Below, one piece after another: positions 10,033 to 20,316 of a DNA stretch of 64,000 nt. Below the pieces are notes generated by a model. That model saw nothing but the letters and a program-made list of their open reading frames with translations, did not search any database and was not told where the DNA came from. The DNA lies in assembly GCA_001887945.1 (NCBI GenBank), contig LDOQ01000010.1:1-64000 (forward strand). The letters run 5' to 3'. A program made the position numbers and the translations under genes. Every line of letters begins with the position of its first letter. The first letter of the stretch is position 1. The DNA comes from Spraguea lophii. Lineage: Eukaryota; Microsporidia; Spragueidae.

Positions 10033-11472
10033 ATGCTTTTAGATTGGAGGAGAATTTTCAGTAATGATAAAAAAGAAGGTCCTACAGCTTTAGTTGTTCC
10101 TTATAAATGTGATAAACGTGAATATATTTTATTAGACTCTCTAAACGATAAAGAAAAAATAATTGAATTTTTAAAAGAAACTAATTGTACAGGTAAGCCA
10201 GGAGAAAACAGAATTTTTCCTTTAAAAGGAGACCAATATGATTATATTGCTCTTTTTGCAATAAATGACGAAGAAGACAGTGTAGAATGTAGTGTACTTG
10301 AAGGTGCTGCAAAATTATATTCTTGTTTAAAAGATTATGGAGTAAAAAATGTTAAAATTTCAGAAGGTATTTATAGTGATATGGTAATAAGAGGATTAAT
10401 GCTAAAAGGATTTAAATACGATTTTTTGAAAAAAGAAAAGGAAGATCCTTTAGTTATTTTGAGTGGCGCTACTGATAAGTTTAATGATGATATTGAAAAA
10501 ACTAAAGCACAGTTATTTTCAATATTTTTACAGGAAACACCTGCTAATTATCTAACACCTACATTATTCTGTGAGTATGCGAGAGAATACTTAAAAGACA
10601 ATCAGAATATTAAAATAAATGCATACGACGAGGAATTCATGAAAGAAAAGGGGATGAATATGTTATTATCAGTTGGACAAGGATCTATTCAACCATCTAA
10701 ACTCTTGGTAATTGAATATAAAGGAAAGAATACAGAAGAGTTTGATGTAGGATTGGTAGGAAAGGGTGTTACTTTTGATTCTGGTGGTATTTCACTAAAA
10801 CCTGGTCTGGGTATGAAAGATATGAAAAAGGATATGGGCGGAGCATCTGTTGTTTTATCCTCAATTGGATATACAGCAATGAAAAAAGAATCAATAAATG
10901 TTGTGTGTGTTATTCCATTAGTGGAAAATTTGCCTTCTGATAAAGCTACTAAACCTGGAGATGTTTTTAAAGCTATGAATGGTAAAACTGTGGATGTTAC
11001 AAACACAGATGCCGAGGGAAGATTGATTCTTGGTGATGCCCTTTGTTTTGCACAAGAAATTTATAACCCAAAATATCTAATGGATTTTGCTACACTTACA
11101 GGTGCTATAATTGTTGCTTTAGGAAGCACTTATTCAGGTGTATTTTCTAACAGCAATGAGTTATTTGAAAAAATTCAAAAAGCATCAGATATTTCCAAAG
11201 ATGAAATATGGAGAATGCCATTAGATAATTTAACAAGAAGAAAATTAAAAGGTGATGCTTCAGATTTATTGAATCATATTAAATTTGGAAGTGGATCAGT
11301 TCTGGCTGCCGTTTTTCTTGAAGAATTTGTTAAGAAAGAAACAAAGTGGGCACATTTTGATATTGCAGGTATGATGGAAGGCCCACAATTGAGTGGCGTA
11401 TATGGAGATTATGCGCAGGGAAGACCTACCGTGTTGCTATGCGAGCTTATGAGTTTACTATCTAAGGAATAA
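10033..11472 (+). CDS. M17 leucyl aminopeptidase, 479 aa
   Basis: This is a cytosolic metallo-exopeptidase that removes N-terminal amino acids from peptides. The catalytic half (residues 160-479) is complete. KGVTFDSGGISLKP contains metal-binding Lys244 and Asp249, and the family signature NTDAEGRL is present, with Asp326, Glu328 and Arg330. Further metal and active-site positions (GMKDMKKDMGGA) are conserved. The N-terminal third is the more variable regulatory domain of hexameric M17 enzymes. Length is normal for the family. The start is fixed by the adjoining CCC. The gene lies beside a peptide transporter, so a shared role in peptide use is plausible but is inference. Confidence 0.95.
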   Translation: MLLDWRRIFSNDKKEGPTALVVPYKCDKREYILLDSLNDKEKIIEFLKETNCTGKPGENRIFPLKGDQYDYIALFAINDEEDSVECSVLEGAAKLYSCLKDYGVKNVKISEGIYSDMVIRGLMLKGFKYDFLKKEKEDPLVILSGATDKFNDDIEKTKAQLFSIFLQETPANYLTPTLFCEYAREYLKDNQNIKINAYDEEFMKEKGMNMLLSVGQGSIQPSKLLVIEYKGKNTEEFDVGLVGKGVTFDSGGISLKPGLGMKDMKKDMGGASVVLSSIGYTAMKKESINVVCVIPLVENLPSDKATKPGDVFKAMNGKTVDVTNTDAEGRLILGDALCFAQEIYNPKYLMDFATLTGAIIVALGSTYSGVFSNSNELFEKIQKASDISKDEIWRMPLDNLTRRKLKGDASDLLNHIKFGSGSVLAAVFLEEFVKKETKWAHFDIAGMMEGPQLSGVYGDYAQGRPTVLLCELMSLLSKE

Positions 11473-11482
11473 TAAAAATTAT

Positions 11483-11653
11483 TTACTTAAGTTTTTTGAT
11501 TATTATTTTATATAGCAATTTAATTTTAATGGTTGGATTAGGTCTGCTACCGTTTTGAGTAATTAAATCCTCTGCAATACGAGATATAACTTCTATTTTC
11601 TCATTATAACAACAAAAAGAATAATATCGTATTCTTCTATACGTACAATACAT
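11483..11653 (-). CDS. Small hypothetical protein, 56 aa
   Basis: A short minus-strand frame starts at ATG 11653 and ends 10 bases after the aminopeptidase stop, a convergent spacing typical of compact genomes. The product is basic and well mixed (for example SRIAEDLITQNGSRPNPTIK), unlike the noisy translations of the surrounding AT-rich DNA. I do not recognise a family. It could also be the last fragment of a decayed gene, since there is no CCC motif and the frame upstream is closed. Confidence 0.4.
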   Translation of the reverse strand: MYCTYRRIRYYSFCCYNEKIEVISRIAEDLITQNGSRPNPTIKIKLLYKIIIKKLK

Positions 11654-13613
11654 AAAAATTTGTGTAGAATTTTATTGACGTTCCTTGTCTATAACTAGAT
11701 TTAACTTTTAATATATTACATTATAAATGATAAACAATATTGATTATTCGCGATTCTCATTTTATATTAACTTTTAAAAAAATTTTTTTCTGTCTATTTT
11801 TAAATTTTTAATTGATATTTCTCTTGGATATTAATATTAGATAAAATCATGAAATGCTAAATAATAAAGATATTAAAATCTCATTAAGGATGAGAAGGTG
11901 GCTATAACACGCATCATTCTTAAAATCCTAATATTCTGGAGTAGAAGATAGATGTGGTTAATGTATACATGTAGCGAAATCGACAAATATAGATTATTCG
12001 CGTTCTAAAATCCTAATAATATCATGCCATAATGAGCGACAATTGATTTGGCAATTGATAGTAATTAACCTTGGATTACAAAAGACTTGGGAAATAAACA
12101 TAATTTATTTAAAATATCTATTTATATAGATGAAAGAAGTTTATATACTTTTTGATCGGTTTATAAACACTGATCATCATCAGGTATCAATATATTATTT
12201 CATTGATATATCATTTTTGATTCATTATCTAAAATAAGAATCATTCAGAATTTTAAATCTGTAGTCTTACATTTTAATAAAGATACATGGAATATATTCT
12301 ATATAATATTTATTTATTTTTCTTTTTAAATATATCATATTTTGATATAACCAATTATTTGTTAGATGATAGTATTTCCATCGTTTAATTGATTCATTTA
12401 CTCCGTTTTTTATAAAATCCCTATTATTCCGTATTCATATAATTCACAGGGATATCTGTTAATACCCTATAATTGTTATTATTCAATAAATTAAATAAAA
12501 TAAAATTTGAAGTTATTTCATTTTTGATGTATTTTTTAATAACATTTTAATTGTTATCAAAATAAGTTATCTAATTTATTCAGGTCTGGTAAAATTGATT
12601 GTTCAGAATACACGTATATAATTTACTAACTAAATTTGTTTTGTTAATTTCATTTTATTTTGTGTTCTAGGCAATTAAATTTTGCGTATAATACATATTT
12701 CCAACTCCACATCGGCGCAATTATAATATCCCATTTGAATAATACAGTCTAAATTATACATTATTATAGATGATAATAAATATTGCATAAAATCAAAATG
12801 TATTTTCTGTAAATTATGAGAATTATGAATATTCAGGATTTCTTTAAAAAAAGATGTAACGATGCCAATCAGATGGATAGTAATTATTTACCTAATGTTC
12901 GGTCAGTTACAATAGAACATTGCATATCTAAAAATAAAGATAATTAAATATTATGTTTTTAGAAAATAATACTTTCATTTCTAATACTTGAAATCAACAT
13001 ATTCGTATAAAATTTAAAGGATATTATACCTGGCAAATACTTTGAAATAGCAATAATGTCATAATACAATAAAATTTAAAATTCTCTATATAGCACCTAA
13101 CTTTCTTCTTTGTAAAATTCCTAAATTCAAAGGGACAAATACAAAAAATTTAATATTTTATTCCTTTTTTAATAGATCATGGATTATTACACTAACTAAA
13201 TACAGTTTATATATGACTAATATTTATAAACTATTATATTTCTATATAAACTATATATACTTCGACATTTAATCATCATTTTTGTATTTAAAATAAAATA
13301 AAAATATTATATCTTTGTTAATTATTTATTATTCTAATAAAATATATTTTGTAAATATAAATATATGTTTATTACATCAAATGACATAACAATAAAACTA
13401 ACATATAATTTATAAATGATTATAAATAATTTATTGTATTAAACATATTAAAATAATATTAAATTATATTTTATTTGTATAATTATTTTGTATATTTTCT
13501 TTTTATAGAAATCTTTAAAATCGAAATATATATATGTCAATTTTTTTAGAATATTAAATATTTTATCTTTTCCCTCCTGACAACTCCTTTTAAAAAAATA
13601 TTATATACACCCT
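11654..13613. other. Gene-poor stretch
   Basis: Apart from the SINE fragment at 11885-12000 I see no gene or RNA here. Bases 11732-11750 and 11985-12003 share the phrase GATTATTCGCG, which may be a small local duplication. Confidence 0.4.
11885..12000 (+). repeat. Ancient SINE fragment (plus strand)
   Basis: Only the later part of the body is recognisable: AAATCCTAATATTCTGGAG, then a degenerate GATGTGGTTAATGTATACA and GTAGCGAAATCGA. These follow the order seen in the intact copies. Confidence 0.6.
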
Positions 13614-14921
13614 ATGGATTGTTTCTTTCTTACAATTACAATTCTTGGTGCATTTATTATGGTGTTTGGATTGATATCTTTGTTTATAAAAGAAAAGTTG
13701 TATATTTCTGAAACTCTCGTAGCTACAGTATTTGGTATCATCATTGGTCCATATGCTCTTAAGGCTGTTCCAATTGATAGCTCCTATACCATTAATTTTT
13801 CTAGAATAGTTATTTGTATGCAGGTTATTTGTGTTGGTATGATTGTTCCTAAAACTTATTTGATAAATGAGAAACGGAGTCTTATGATGTTTTTAGTTCC
13901 AATTATGATTATTTCTTATATAATTTCTTCGGTAGCTATACATTATATATTGGGTTTGAATTGGTTATATTCTTTTATAATTGGAGCATGTGTAACTCCA
14001 ACTGATCCAGTCTTATCTTCTACTGCATTAAAAGGAAAATTTGCCAATAGATACGTTCCACAGCATTTACGAAATTTGTTAACAATAGAAAGTGGTGCTA
14101 ATGATGGTCTTGGATTTCCTATGTTGACACTTCCATTATATCTTCTGGGTTACAGTAAAATTACCAAAGCTCTTTATATGTGGGGATTTAGAACTTTATT
14201 TATAGAAGTTTTTATAGCAATACTTATTGGTATTTGCATTGGATATATTAGTAGAAAAATACTTTATTTCAGTGCTGAAAGAAAACTGATTGATAAAGAA
14301 TCTTTTTTATCTTTTCTGATTGCATTGACATTTTTTACTACTGGATTTACTGCTATTTTTAGTTTGGATGATATATTAGCATGTTTTATTACAGGAATGG
14401 TATTTGCATATAATAGAACATTGGTAAATGATATAAAAGATAGTCATCTTTATGAAGTAATTGATTTATTGTGTAATCTTTCATTTTTCATATTCTTTGG
14501 TGCATCTATTCCTTTTGCCCAAATAAAATTGAAATATATTATAGTTGGTATTGTACTCTTATTTTTTAGAAGATTACCTGTTGTACTTGCATTTAAAGAA
14601 TTTGTACCACAATTATTTAATTATAAAGAAGCAGTCTTTGCTGGTTGGTTTGGTCCTATAGGTGTAGGTGCTGTATTTTTCGCATATCATACACAACATG
14701 AAATGGAACACTTTGGTAAAGAATTTATAACTCTACATAACACATTCTATGAAGAAATAATACCTATTATTTATACAATTGTTATGTGTTCTATTATTGT
14801 ACATGGTATTACTGCACCAATCATGCATATTCACCTGAAAAGAAAAAAAGCTAATACCATAACTGAAATATCAGAAAGTGAATATACAGAATTTGAAGAT
14901 CAACCTATACTTCAACAATAA
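13614..14921 (+). CDS. NHA1/Sod2-type Na+/H+ antiporter, 435 aa
   Basis: A polytopic membrane protein with about 12 segments and the hallmarks of monovalent cation/proton antiporters of the fungal NHA1/Sod2 type. TPTDP includes Asp131, and GANDGLGFP carries the Asn163-Asp164 pair that binds the cation in the CPA fold. FAGWFGPIGVGAVFFA marks a conserved late helix. These proteins export Na+ or K+ in exchange for protons at the plasma membrane and control internal pH and salt. The long cytosolic tail of yeast Nha1 is absent, leaving about 35 polar residues after the last helix. CCC ends two bases before the ATG, which supports the start. Confidence 0.9.
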   Translation: MDCFFLTITILGAFIMVFGLISLFIKEKLYISETLVATVFGIIIGPYALKAVPIDSSYTINFSRIVICMQVICVGMIVPKTYLINEKRSLMMFLVPIMIISYIISSVAIHYILGLNWLYSFIIGACVTPTDPVLSSTALKGKFANRYVPQHLRNLLTIESGANDGLGFPMLTLPLYLLGYSKITKALYMWGFRTLFIEVFIAILIGICIGYISRKILYFSAERKLIDKESFLSFLIALTFFTTGFTAIFSLDDILACFITGMVFAYNRTLVNDIKDSHLYEVIDLLCNLSFFIFFGASIPFAQIKLKYIIVGIVLLFFRRLPVVLAFKEFVPQLFNYKEAVFAGWFGPIGVGAVFFAYHTQHEMEHFGKEFITLHNTFYEEIIPIIYTIVMCSIIVHGITAPIMHIHLKRKKANTITEISESEYTEFEDQPILQQ

Positions 14922-15635
14922 AAAGAAAAATAGTTAATAATCCGTATAAAAATTAATCAATCAATTATTTATATCACTGTGAGATTAATTCATATTTTCG
15001 GATCATTAAATAAAATATTATCTAAAAATATTTTATATTCAAATTTTAACAGAGAATAATAATTTATTTTTTTTAAGATTTCCATTCAATTATCGTTCAT
15101 TTTTCGATAACATTTTAATTATATTCAAAAATAATATTTTAAGTAATGTTAGGTTCAATATTTTCAGATTACTGGTTCATCTAAACACGAATAATTTGTA
15201 TTAATCGGTTTTATTACATATATACATTATTATTATCATATATTTCAGAGGGTCAATTATTTATTTTTGGTTAAAATTATCGTATAAAAATTTCATAATA
15301 AGATTTTATATGACAAACTTAATTTCTTTCATTTAATATTTGATGTACATTATTTTTTAACTAAAGATTTATCAGTCTGGTGTATTTCCCTTTCACTCCT
15401 AATTTTAAGAATAATATTTTTTTGTTGAAACAATTTAAAACATAATCCAATAATTTTAATATTATTCTCTTTTAAAGAAATTAAAGATTTAAATTATAAA
15501 TGTCATATGAGAATATTTCTTTAAGTAATATTTTATTTTAAAAAATATTAGTTAATAAAATTTTATATCCGTTTTACAATAAAAGCCATTCTTCCTCTAA
15601 TAAAAATAAAATATATTTTGATAACAAACTAACAT
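14922..15635. other. AT-rich intergenic stretch, nothing recognised
   Basis: About 0.7 kb with no credible frame or repeat seen. Confidence 0.5.
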
Positions 15636-16052
15636 TTAATAACACTTTTTTATGAAATTATCATAATTTATCATTCCTTCCGCATTGGGTCCTAAAATAT
15701 TCACCACTTCTTCCAATTCCTCTTCTGTAAATTTTTCTACTCCACCTATCAATATATCCTTCAATACTTTTATATCAATAAAACCCGTATTTTCCGGATC
15801 GAATGTTTTAAATGCTTTTTTTATATCTTCTTTAGAAATATTATTTTTTACCATATCTTTTGATATTTTTTGAAAATCTGAAAAAGATAGCTTATCCCCT
15901 TCTATCTCAGATAATATTTTTTCTACATCATTATTTGTTACAGTATGCCCTAAATGACGAAGCATATCAGCAAGATTTTTTTTCTCAACGTAATCATTAT
16001 GTCCTTTGGTAAACAAACGAAATATTTTTAATTCTTTTTCTGATGATGTCAT
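15636..16052 (-). CDS. Calmodulin/myosin light chain-like EF-hand protein, 138 aa
   Basis: The protein has the length and helix spacing of the calmodulin superfamily, with four EF-hand units. The loops have lost calcium ligands. The clearest one, DPENTGFIDIKV (residues 85-96), lacks the Glu normally at position 12, and the first loop (TKGHNDYVEKKN) is also non-standard. That pattern suits an essential or regulatory myosin light chain better than calmodulin, which keeps its loops. It would bind an IQ motif of a myosin heavy chain. CCCC abuts the ATG. It lies next to a dynein light chain gene on the same strand, though the two motors are unrelated. Confidence 0.75.
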   Translation of the reverse strand: MTSSEKELKIFRLFTKGHNDYVEKKNLADMLRHLGHTVTNNDVEKILSEIEGDKLSFSDFQKISKDMVKNNISKEDIKKAFKTFDPENTGFIDIKVLKDILIGGVEKFTEEELEEVVNILGPNAEGMINYDNFIKKCY

Positions 16053-16376
16053 GGGGTAGATATTTTGTTTTTATTTATTTATAAAAAAATTTCTATAATT
16101 TTCATCAGAAAGGAAATAGAAATTTATATAACAAAAAGAAATTTTCTTTAAACAGAAATTATTTTAAAGTTTAAAATTATCTTAAAATGATTATATGCTT
16201 GATAGTAAATTGTAATATAAATTAGTATAAAGAATTAATTTCCATATATTATATCATTATGATAATAAAAAAATATACAAAAGTAATAAATAATAATAAA
16301 ATATACAACAATAATAAAAAAATATTAATAAATTACTTTTCATTTAATTTATCATTTTTTACAAAAAACATTTTCT
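16053..16376. other. Short AT-rich intergenic stretch
   Basis: No feature recognised apart from the CCCC at 16053-16056 next to the EF-hand gene start. Confidence 0.5.
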
Positions 16377-16715
16377 TTATTTTACTGCCGGCATTTTAAA
16401 AATCACTGCTCTATTTTTTCCTACTTGAAATTCCGCATAATGATTTTCCTCATATGTACAACACCCAGAAAAATATCCTCCTACAAAAACATTCCACCCC
16501 GTGCCATATGTTTTTTCCATTTTTTTATAGATATCATTTGTTAGTTTTTTTATATCTATTTCTTCTATAACACCTTTCTTCTCTTTTATATTTTTTAAAA
16601 TTATTTTTTTTATTGTTTCTTCCATAGTCTCACTCATTTCACAATTTAAGATTTTTATTAACTCTTCCATAGGATCTACAGTCTTTTCTTCTTTGGTAGA
16701 CGATTTTTCAGACAT
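16377..16715 (-). CDS. LC8-type dynein light chain, 112 aa
   Basis: Residues 25-112 match the dynein light chain LC8 fold: CEMSETMEETIKKII for the first helix, KLTNDIYKKMEKTYGTGWNVFVG for the second helix and following strand, then HYAEFQVGKNRAVIFK. LC8 is a dimeric hub that binds short linear motifs in dynein intermediate chain and many other partners. The N-terminal 25 residues are an acidic-polar extension not found in animal LC8. The first ATG in frame is at 16715, since the codon two before it is TTG, so I start there. Several surface residues differ from the animal consensus. Confidence 0.85.
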   Translation of the reverse strand: MSEKSSTKEEKTVDPMEELIKILNCEMSETMEETIKKIILKNIKEKKGVIEEIDIKKLTNDIYKKMEKTYGTGWNVFVGGYFSGCCTYEENHYAEFQVGKNRAVIFKMPAVK

Positions 16716-17036
16716 GCACAAAATAATAAAATATCTTTAAAAGGATGGAAGTAACCAATGAGAATTATCTCCTTTTTCATTTCATTTAAAAAAGATTAAT
16801 AGATATTTTAAATAAAATACAGCAGTAAATGATATGACATTTATTTCATTGAAAAATCTTAAAGAAATAATTTATCAAATTATTAAAACATCTTAAATAT
16901 AGAATTTATAAGATTATTAAAAATAGAATATAAAACTTGTATTTCATTTAAAAAAATATTAAAACATAAATTTATCTTCTTATAAATAGTAAAATATTAA
17001 AATATATCTTTTAAAATAACATATTTAAAATATATT
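16716..17036. other. Short AT-rich intergenic stretch
   Basis: No gene, RNA or repeat recognised. Confidence 0.5.
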
Positions 17037-18104
17037 TTATTTCTTTAACAATACATATCCATCTTTAAAACATTCTTTATCCATTTCCAATAAACTTCTT
17101 GTTTTCCCATTATATCCACCATCAATATAATATACACGTCCTTTGATAGAATTTATTTCCATTGGTATTCCTCCAAATATAAAACTCATAACAAATTTAT
17201 CTTTAAATTCTTTTTCATTTACATCACAGAAGATATAATGTCGTGTAGTATATTTTTTATAATCTATAGTTTTTAATTCATCTCTGTTCATAGCAAATAA
17301 TGTAACAGAATAATCTATTTTTATATTATTCATTTTTTTATTATAAGATAACGATTGTATCTCTTCTGCTACTTTGAAATTTTTAAATTGATTTAAATCT
17401 ATTAATTCTGTGTGTATATCAGTCCCATCTAAATTTCTACACATAATATATCCAATGGTATTGTATATATCAGTACCCTTGGTTATTATATTTACCTTTA
17501 GATTTTTTCCACGAAATAAATTATAAAGTAATCTTGACATGTTGTATGATAAAATACCAGCTAGGATTTTTTCTGGAGGACCTAGAAAATTGGTAATTCT
17601 GCTGAGTAAAGCCTTTCTTTTTTCGTAGTTGAATTTTTTAAGAGGTTTTTGAGGTTCAGAAGAATTTGTACTTTTTGAAGATGTATCACTTGTTTTTGAT
17701 GTTAATTTATTTTCACCGTTTATTATATTATCTTTATTCTCAGAATTTATTATGTTTTCTTTTTTATTTTGTTTTTCTTCATTAATTTCTTTAATAATTT
17801 TTTTAATAATTTTTTTATTTTCACCATTTATTATATTATCTTTAATATTTTCTTTATATTCAGAATTTATTATATTTTCTTCGATCTTAAGTTTTTTTGT
17901 ATTCTCTTTTTCCGTTTCGACTATTGTATCATTTTCTGCTAAATCCACATTTTCTATTACAGTAAAAGAAAGCTCCATATTTTTATTATTTTTTTCATCT
18001 GTCATAGATAATATTCCATTTGTAGAATCTATATTTTTTAGTTTCCCGAATAAAACTTCTTTTCCGGTTATTACTTTTATTCTTTCACCGATAAATCTTT
18101 CCAT
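17037..18104 (-). CDS. EDC3-like mRNA decapping enhancer (Lsm + YjeF_N), 355 aa
   Basis: Residues 1-60 have the form of an Lsm domain (GERIKVITGKEVLFGKLKNI), with the Sm-like strand pattern but a divergent second half. Residues 65-155 are a Lys/Asn/Glu-rich linker containing repeated phrases such as INGENK. KKFNYEKRKALL (about residue 155) stands where the FDF motif of EDC3 would be. Residues 165-355 resemble a YjeF_N Rossmann-like domain (NMSRLLYNLFRGKNLKVNII). This order is that of EDC3, which bridges Dcp2 and Dhh1 and builds P-bodies. CCC abuts the ATG. The match is by architecture, since sequence identity is low. Confidence 0.7.
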   Translation of the reverse strand: MERFIGERIKVITGKEVLFGKLKNIDSTNGILSMTDEKNNKNMELSFTVIENVDLAENDTIVETEKENTKKLKIEENIINSEYKENIKDNIINGENKKIIKKIIKEINEEKQNKKENIINSENKDNIINGENKLTSKTSDTSSKSTNSSEPQKPLKKFNYEKRKALLSRITNFLGPPEKILAGILSYNMSRLLYNLFRGKNLKVNIITKGTDIYNTIGYIMCRNLDGTDIHTELIDLNQFKNFKVAEEIQSLSYNKKMNNIKIDYSVTLFAMNRDELKTIDYKKYTTRHYIFCDVNEKEFKDKFVMSFIFGGIPMEINSIKGRVYYIDGGYNGKTRSLLEMDKECFKDGYVLLKK

Positions 18105-18861
18105 GGGTGATAATAAAAAAAATCATATAAGAATTATTTTATAAACTTAAGCTTGTGAGCCAGTCAGAAATTAAAAAATACAATTATATATTTTTTATGA
18201 TATATTTTTTGTATTTTAAAATAATCATAAATTTTTTAATATGACGTTATTGTTGACTTAAAATTTTATATTCATTTAGTATATTTTTTAATTTTCATGT
18301 TAAAAATTTTTATTTTCTAGGAATTTTTTGAATTATCACCATGTATTTTTATATTATGTGTATATATTTGCTTGGTTATTAAATCTATGAAATTACTTTT
18401 GTAATTTATTATATCATTATTAATATTTATAAATATTATGATTAATACCTTTTTTTCCGTCCTTTATAAAAACATCAATTATATGTTATAATCTTTGATC
18501 CTCTAATAACACTCTAATCTAAATTTTTTCTATTTCTTTTTTATCACACATTTTCAAAAAAATACTTCATCATCATCGCTACAAATTGTATTAGTAACAC
18601 TTTTTGAAAATAACATACATCCTCTAATAAACCTTCTCGATACCCCATATATTTCTATTACCTTATTTTCACCCGCTATTTTTTATTGGAAGTTTAATTG
18701 ATTTTTCCTTAAAATTAAACATACTGTATTTATAAGATAATAAAAAAACATGGTATTAATATTCTATTTGTTTTAAAGAAATAATTTAACATCACTCATA
18801 AATTATAATAAATATTATATCCAATCCATATTTTATATTTTCAAAATAACTATTTTCTTAT
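18105..18861. other. Intergenic stretch with a coding-like relic
   Basis: On the minus strand about 18555-18700 reads as a plausible peptide (GENKVIEIYGVSRRFIRG and onward to SDDDEVFF), but it has no start codon and is closed upstream. I take it as a gene relic. Nothing else recognised. Confidence 0.3.
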
Positions 18862-19308
18862 ACCCATGATATGATAAAAAAAGAATAATAATAAACGCAG
18901 AAGAGAAGAAAAAGGTTGTTGAGTAGGTGAGGTTTCGATAGTGCAGCATAGCTGTGCCTTGTATGACGGCCCCGCTACTAGATCAAAGTAGTGTTTAGCT
19001 GATGTAGTTGCAATCCCTGTATTGATTTGTGACTCGGCCAATACTATGCAACGAAAGAGGCTGGGAATTCCTTAAGAGCTGGAAGTGGGGGCGGCGACGC
19101 GCACCAGACGCAAAATCCTAACACTCTGGAGCATAAGGTAAGATGAGATTAATGCATATATGTAGTGAAACCAGTTAGTACAAGCTTAATTTCGCTCGAG
19201 GAACCGAAGGTCACAGACCATGGTAGGCCGCAACCGGCCAGGAAGCTTTGATAAATAAAAGTTTCATTCGTAAATAAAAAAATAAAAAAAAAACCCATGA
19301 TATGATAA
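18862..19308 (+). repeat. SINE copy, 5'-truncated, with perfect 16-base target-site duplication
   Basis: The element body runs from about 18878 to 19292. It is flanked by the identical 16-base sequence ACCCATGATATGATAA at 18862-18877 and 19293-19308. The tRNA-like head is missing, and homology starts at the AATAATAATAAACGCAGAAG block. By eye the body differs from the copy at 59428 at only about twenty positions in roughly 385. The 3' tail is ATAAAAGTTTCATTCGTAAA followed by A-rich sequence. The frame of 63 codons that crosses it on the minus strand is not a gene. Confidence 0.9.
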
Positions 19309-19523
19309 CATCATTTCCTATTCATATACATCAATATAAAACTATCAAATTTTTTTTAATTAAAACCTTTTTTTTTATTATATTTTTTACATACCTTACT
19401 TTCTCTTTTAAATTCGAATTTCTTCTTAAAAACCAAAATCATTTAAAAGGTTTTATATCAAGTAGTTTATCTTTGAAGTTTATAATTTATCTTGTTTATT
19501 TTCAAAGTAATTATTTATTATAA
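19302..19523 (+). CDS. Possible small membrane protein, 73 aa
   Basis: The ATG at 19302 lies six bases after a CCC, the spacing seen at real starts in this window. The product is Phe- and Leu-rich with one or two hydrophobic segments (residues 16-36 and 57-70). The SINE described above has inserted so that its target-site duplication ends at the start of this frame. The composition could equally be chance translation of T-rich DNA, and I recognise no family. Confidence 0.3.
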   Translation: MITSFPIHIHQYKTIKFFLIKTFFFIIFFTYLTFSFKFEFLLKNQNHLKGFISSSLSLKFIIYLVYFQSNYLL

Positions 19524-19839
19524 ATAAATAAAATCTTCAATAAATAACCATCATATTAAATCATTAATTTTTTATATTTTTATTATTTAAAGATAAAAAA
19601 AGAATATCTGGAATAATGTTTTAAGGTATAATAACCTAATTTTTATTTCATTCAATAAAACCATAAATTATTTCTAATTTATTATAAATAGATTTTATTT
19701 CATTCAATAAAATATAACTAGGTTATAATAAAAAATATACTTTAATTCCATTCAAATATACTTTATAATAAAATAATAACAAACACTTATAAAAGTTATT
19801 ACATTCAAATACAATTTATACACTCAACTAACTTTTATT
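19524..19839. other. Short AT-rich intergenic stretch
   Basis: Contains the phrase ATTTCATTCAATAAAA twice (near 19645 and 19690) but no gene that I can support. Confidence 0.4.
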
Positions 19840-20316
19840 TTACTTAACACTTTCTAAAACAATATTAAAATCTTCTATAGAAGATGTATTATTCATATTA
19901 TCCTCCTCTCTCCAATATCCTTCATCGAATACTATATCTGGATATATTCTCCCTTTCTCCGAAAGTACATGAATATTCGCATCTTTTATTTTTTCTATAT
20001 AACACCCCCTTCCTTGTAATTGAGAAGCTAAATATCTATTATCTTCTTTTTTCGCACAATAAAATTTTTCTTCATATAATTCCGTTGCCATACTTTTTAT
20101 AAGAATATACATCTGCCGTGTACAAGAAGCACATTTTACCTTCAAATTTACCTTTTCATCCTTATCAGTATAATTTATACTATCTATACTCAATATTACA
20201 TCTTTTTTATGCACAAGATTACACCCAGAACATTTTATTGTGATAGGATATACCTGTTCTACCATAATAGATTGTATTCCTGAAAAAGTTCCTTCAATGT
20301 ATACATTGTATTTCAT
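19840..20316 (-). CDS. CZIB / DUF866 CXXC zinc-binding protein, 158 aa
   Basis: The length and two cysteine pairs fit the small eukaryotic family known as CXXC motif-containing zinc-binding protein (DUF866, human CZIB/C1orf123). The pairs are CSGC (in PITIKCSGCNLVHKKDVI, about residues 29-32) and CASC (in LKVKCASCTRQMYI). They would hold one zinc between two beta-sandwich halves. The biochemical role of the family is not settled. The start is supported by CCCC a base upstream of the ATG. It lies alone between two repeat-bearing stretches. Confidence 0.85.
   Translation of the reverse strand: MKYNVYIEGTFSGIQSIMVEQVYPITIKCSGCNLVHKKDVILSIDSINYTDKDEKVNLKVKCASCTRQMYILIKSMATELYEEKFYCAKKEDNRYLASQLQGRGCYIEKIKDANIHVLSEKGRIYPDIVFDEGYWREEDNMNNTSSIEDFNIVLESVK

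Noticed and set aside
18850..19041. A 63-codon minus-strand frame
   Set aside because: It lies within the SINE body and its flank, has no start context, and related copies break it. It is an accident of repeat sequence.
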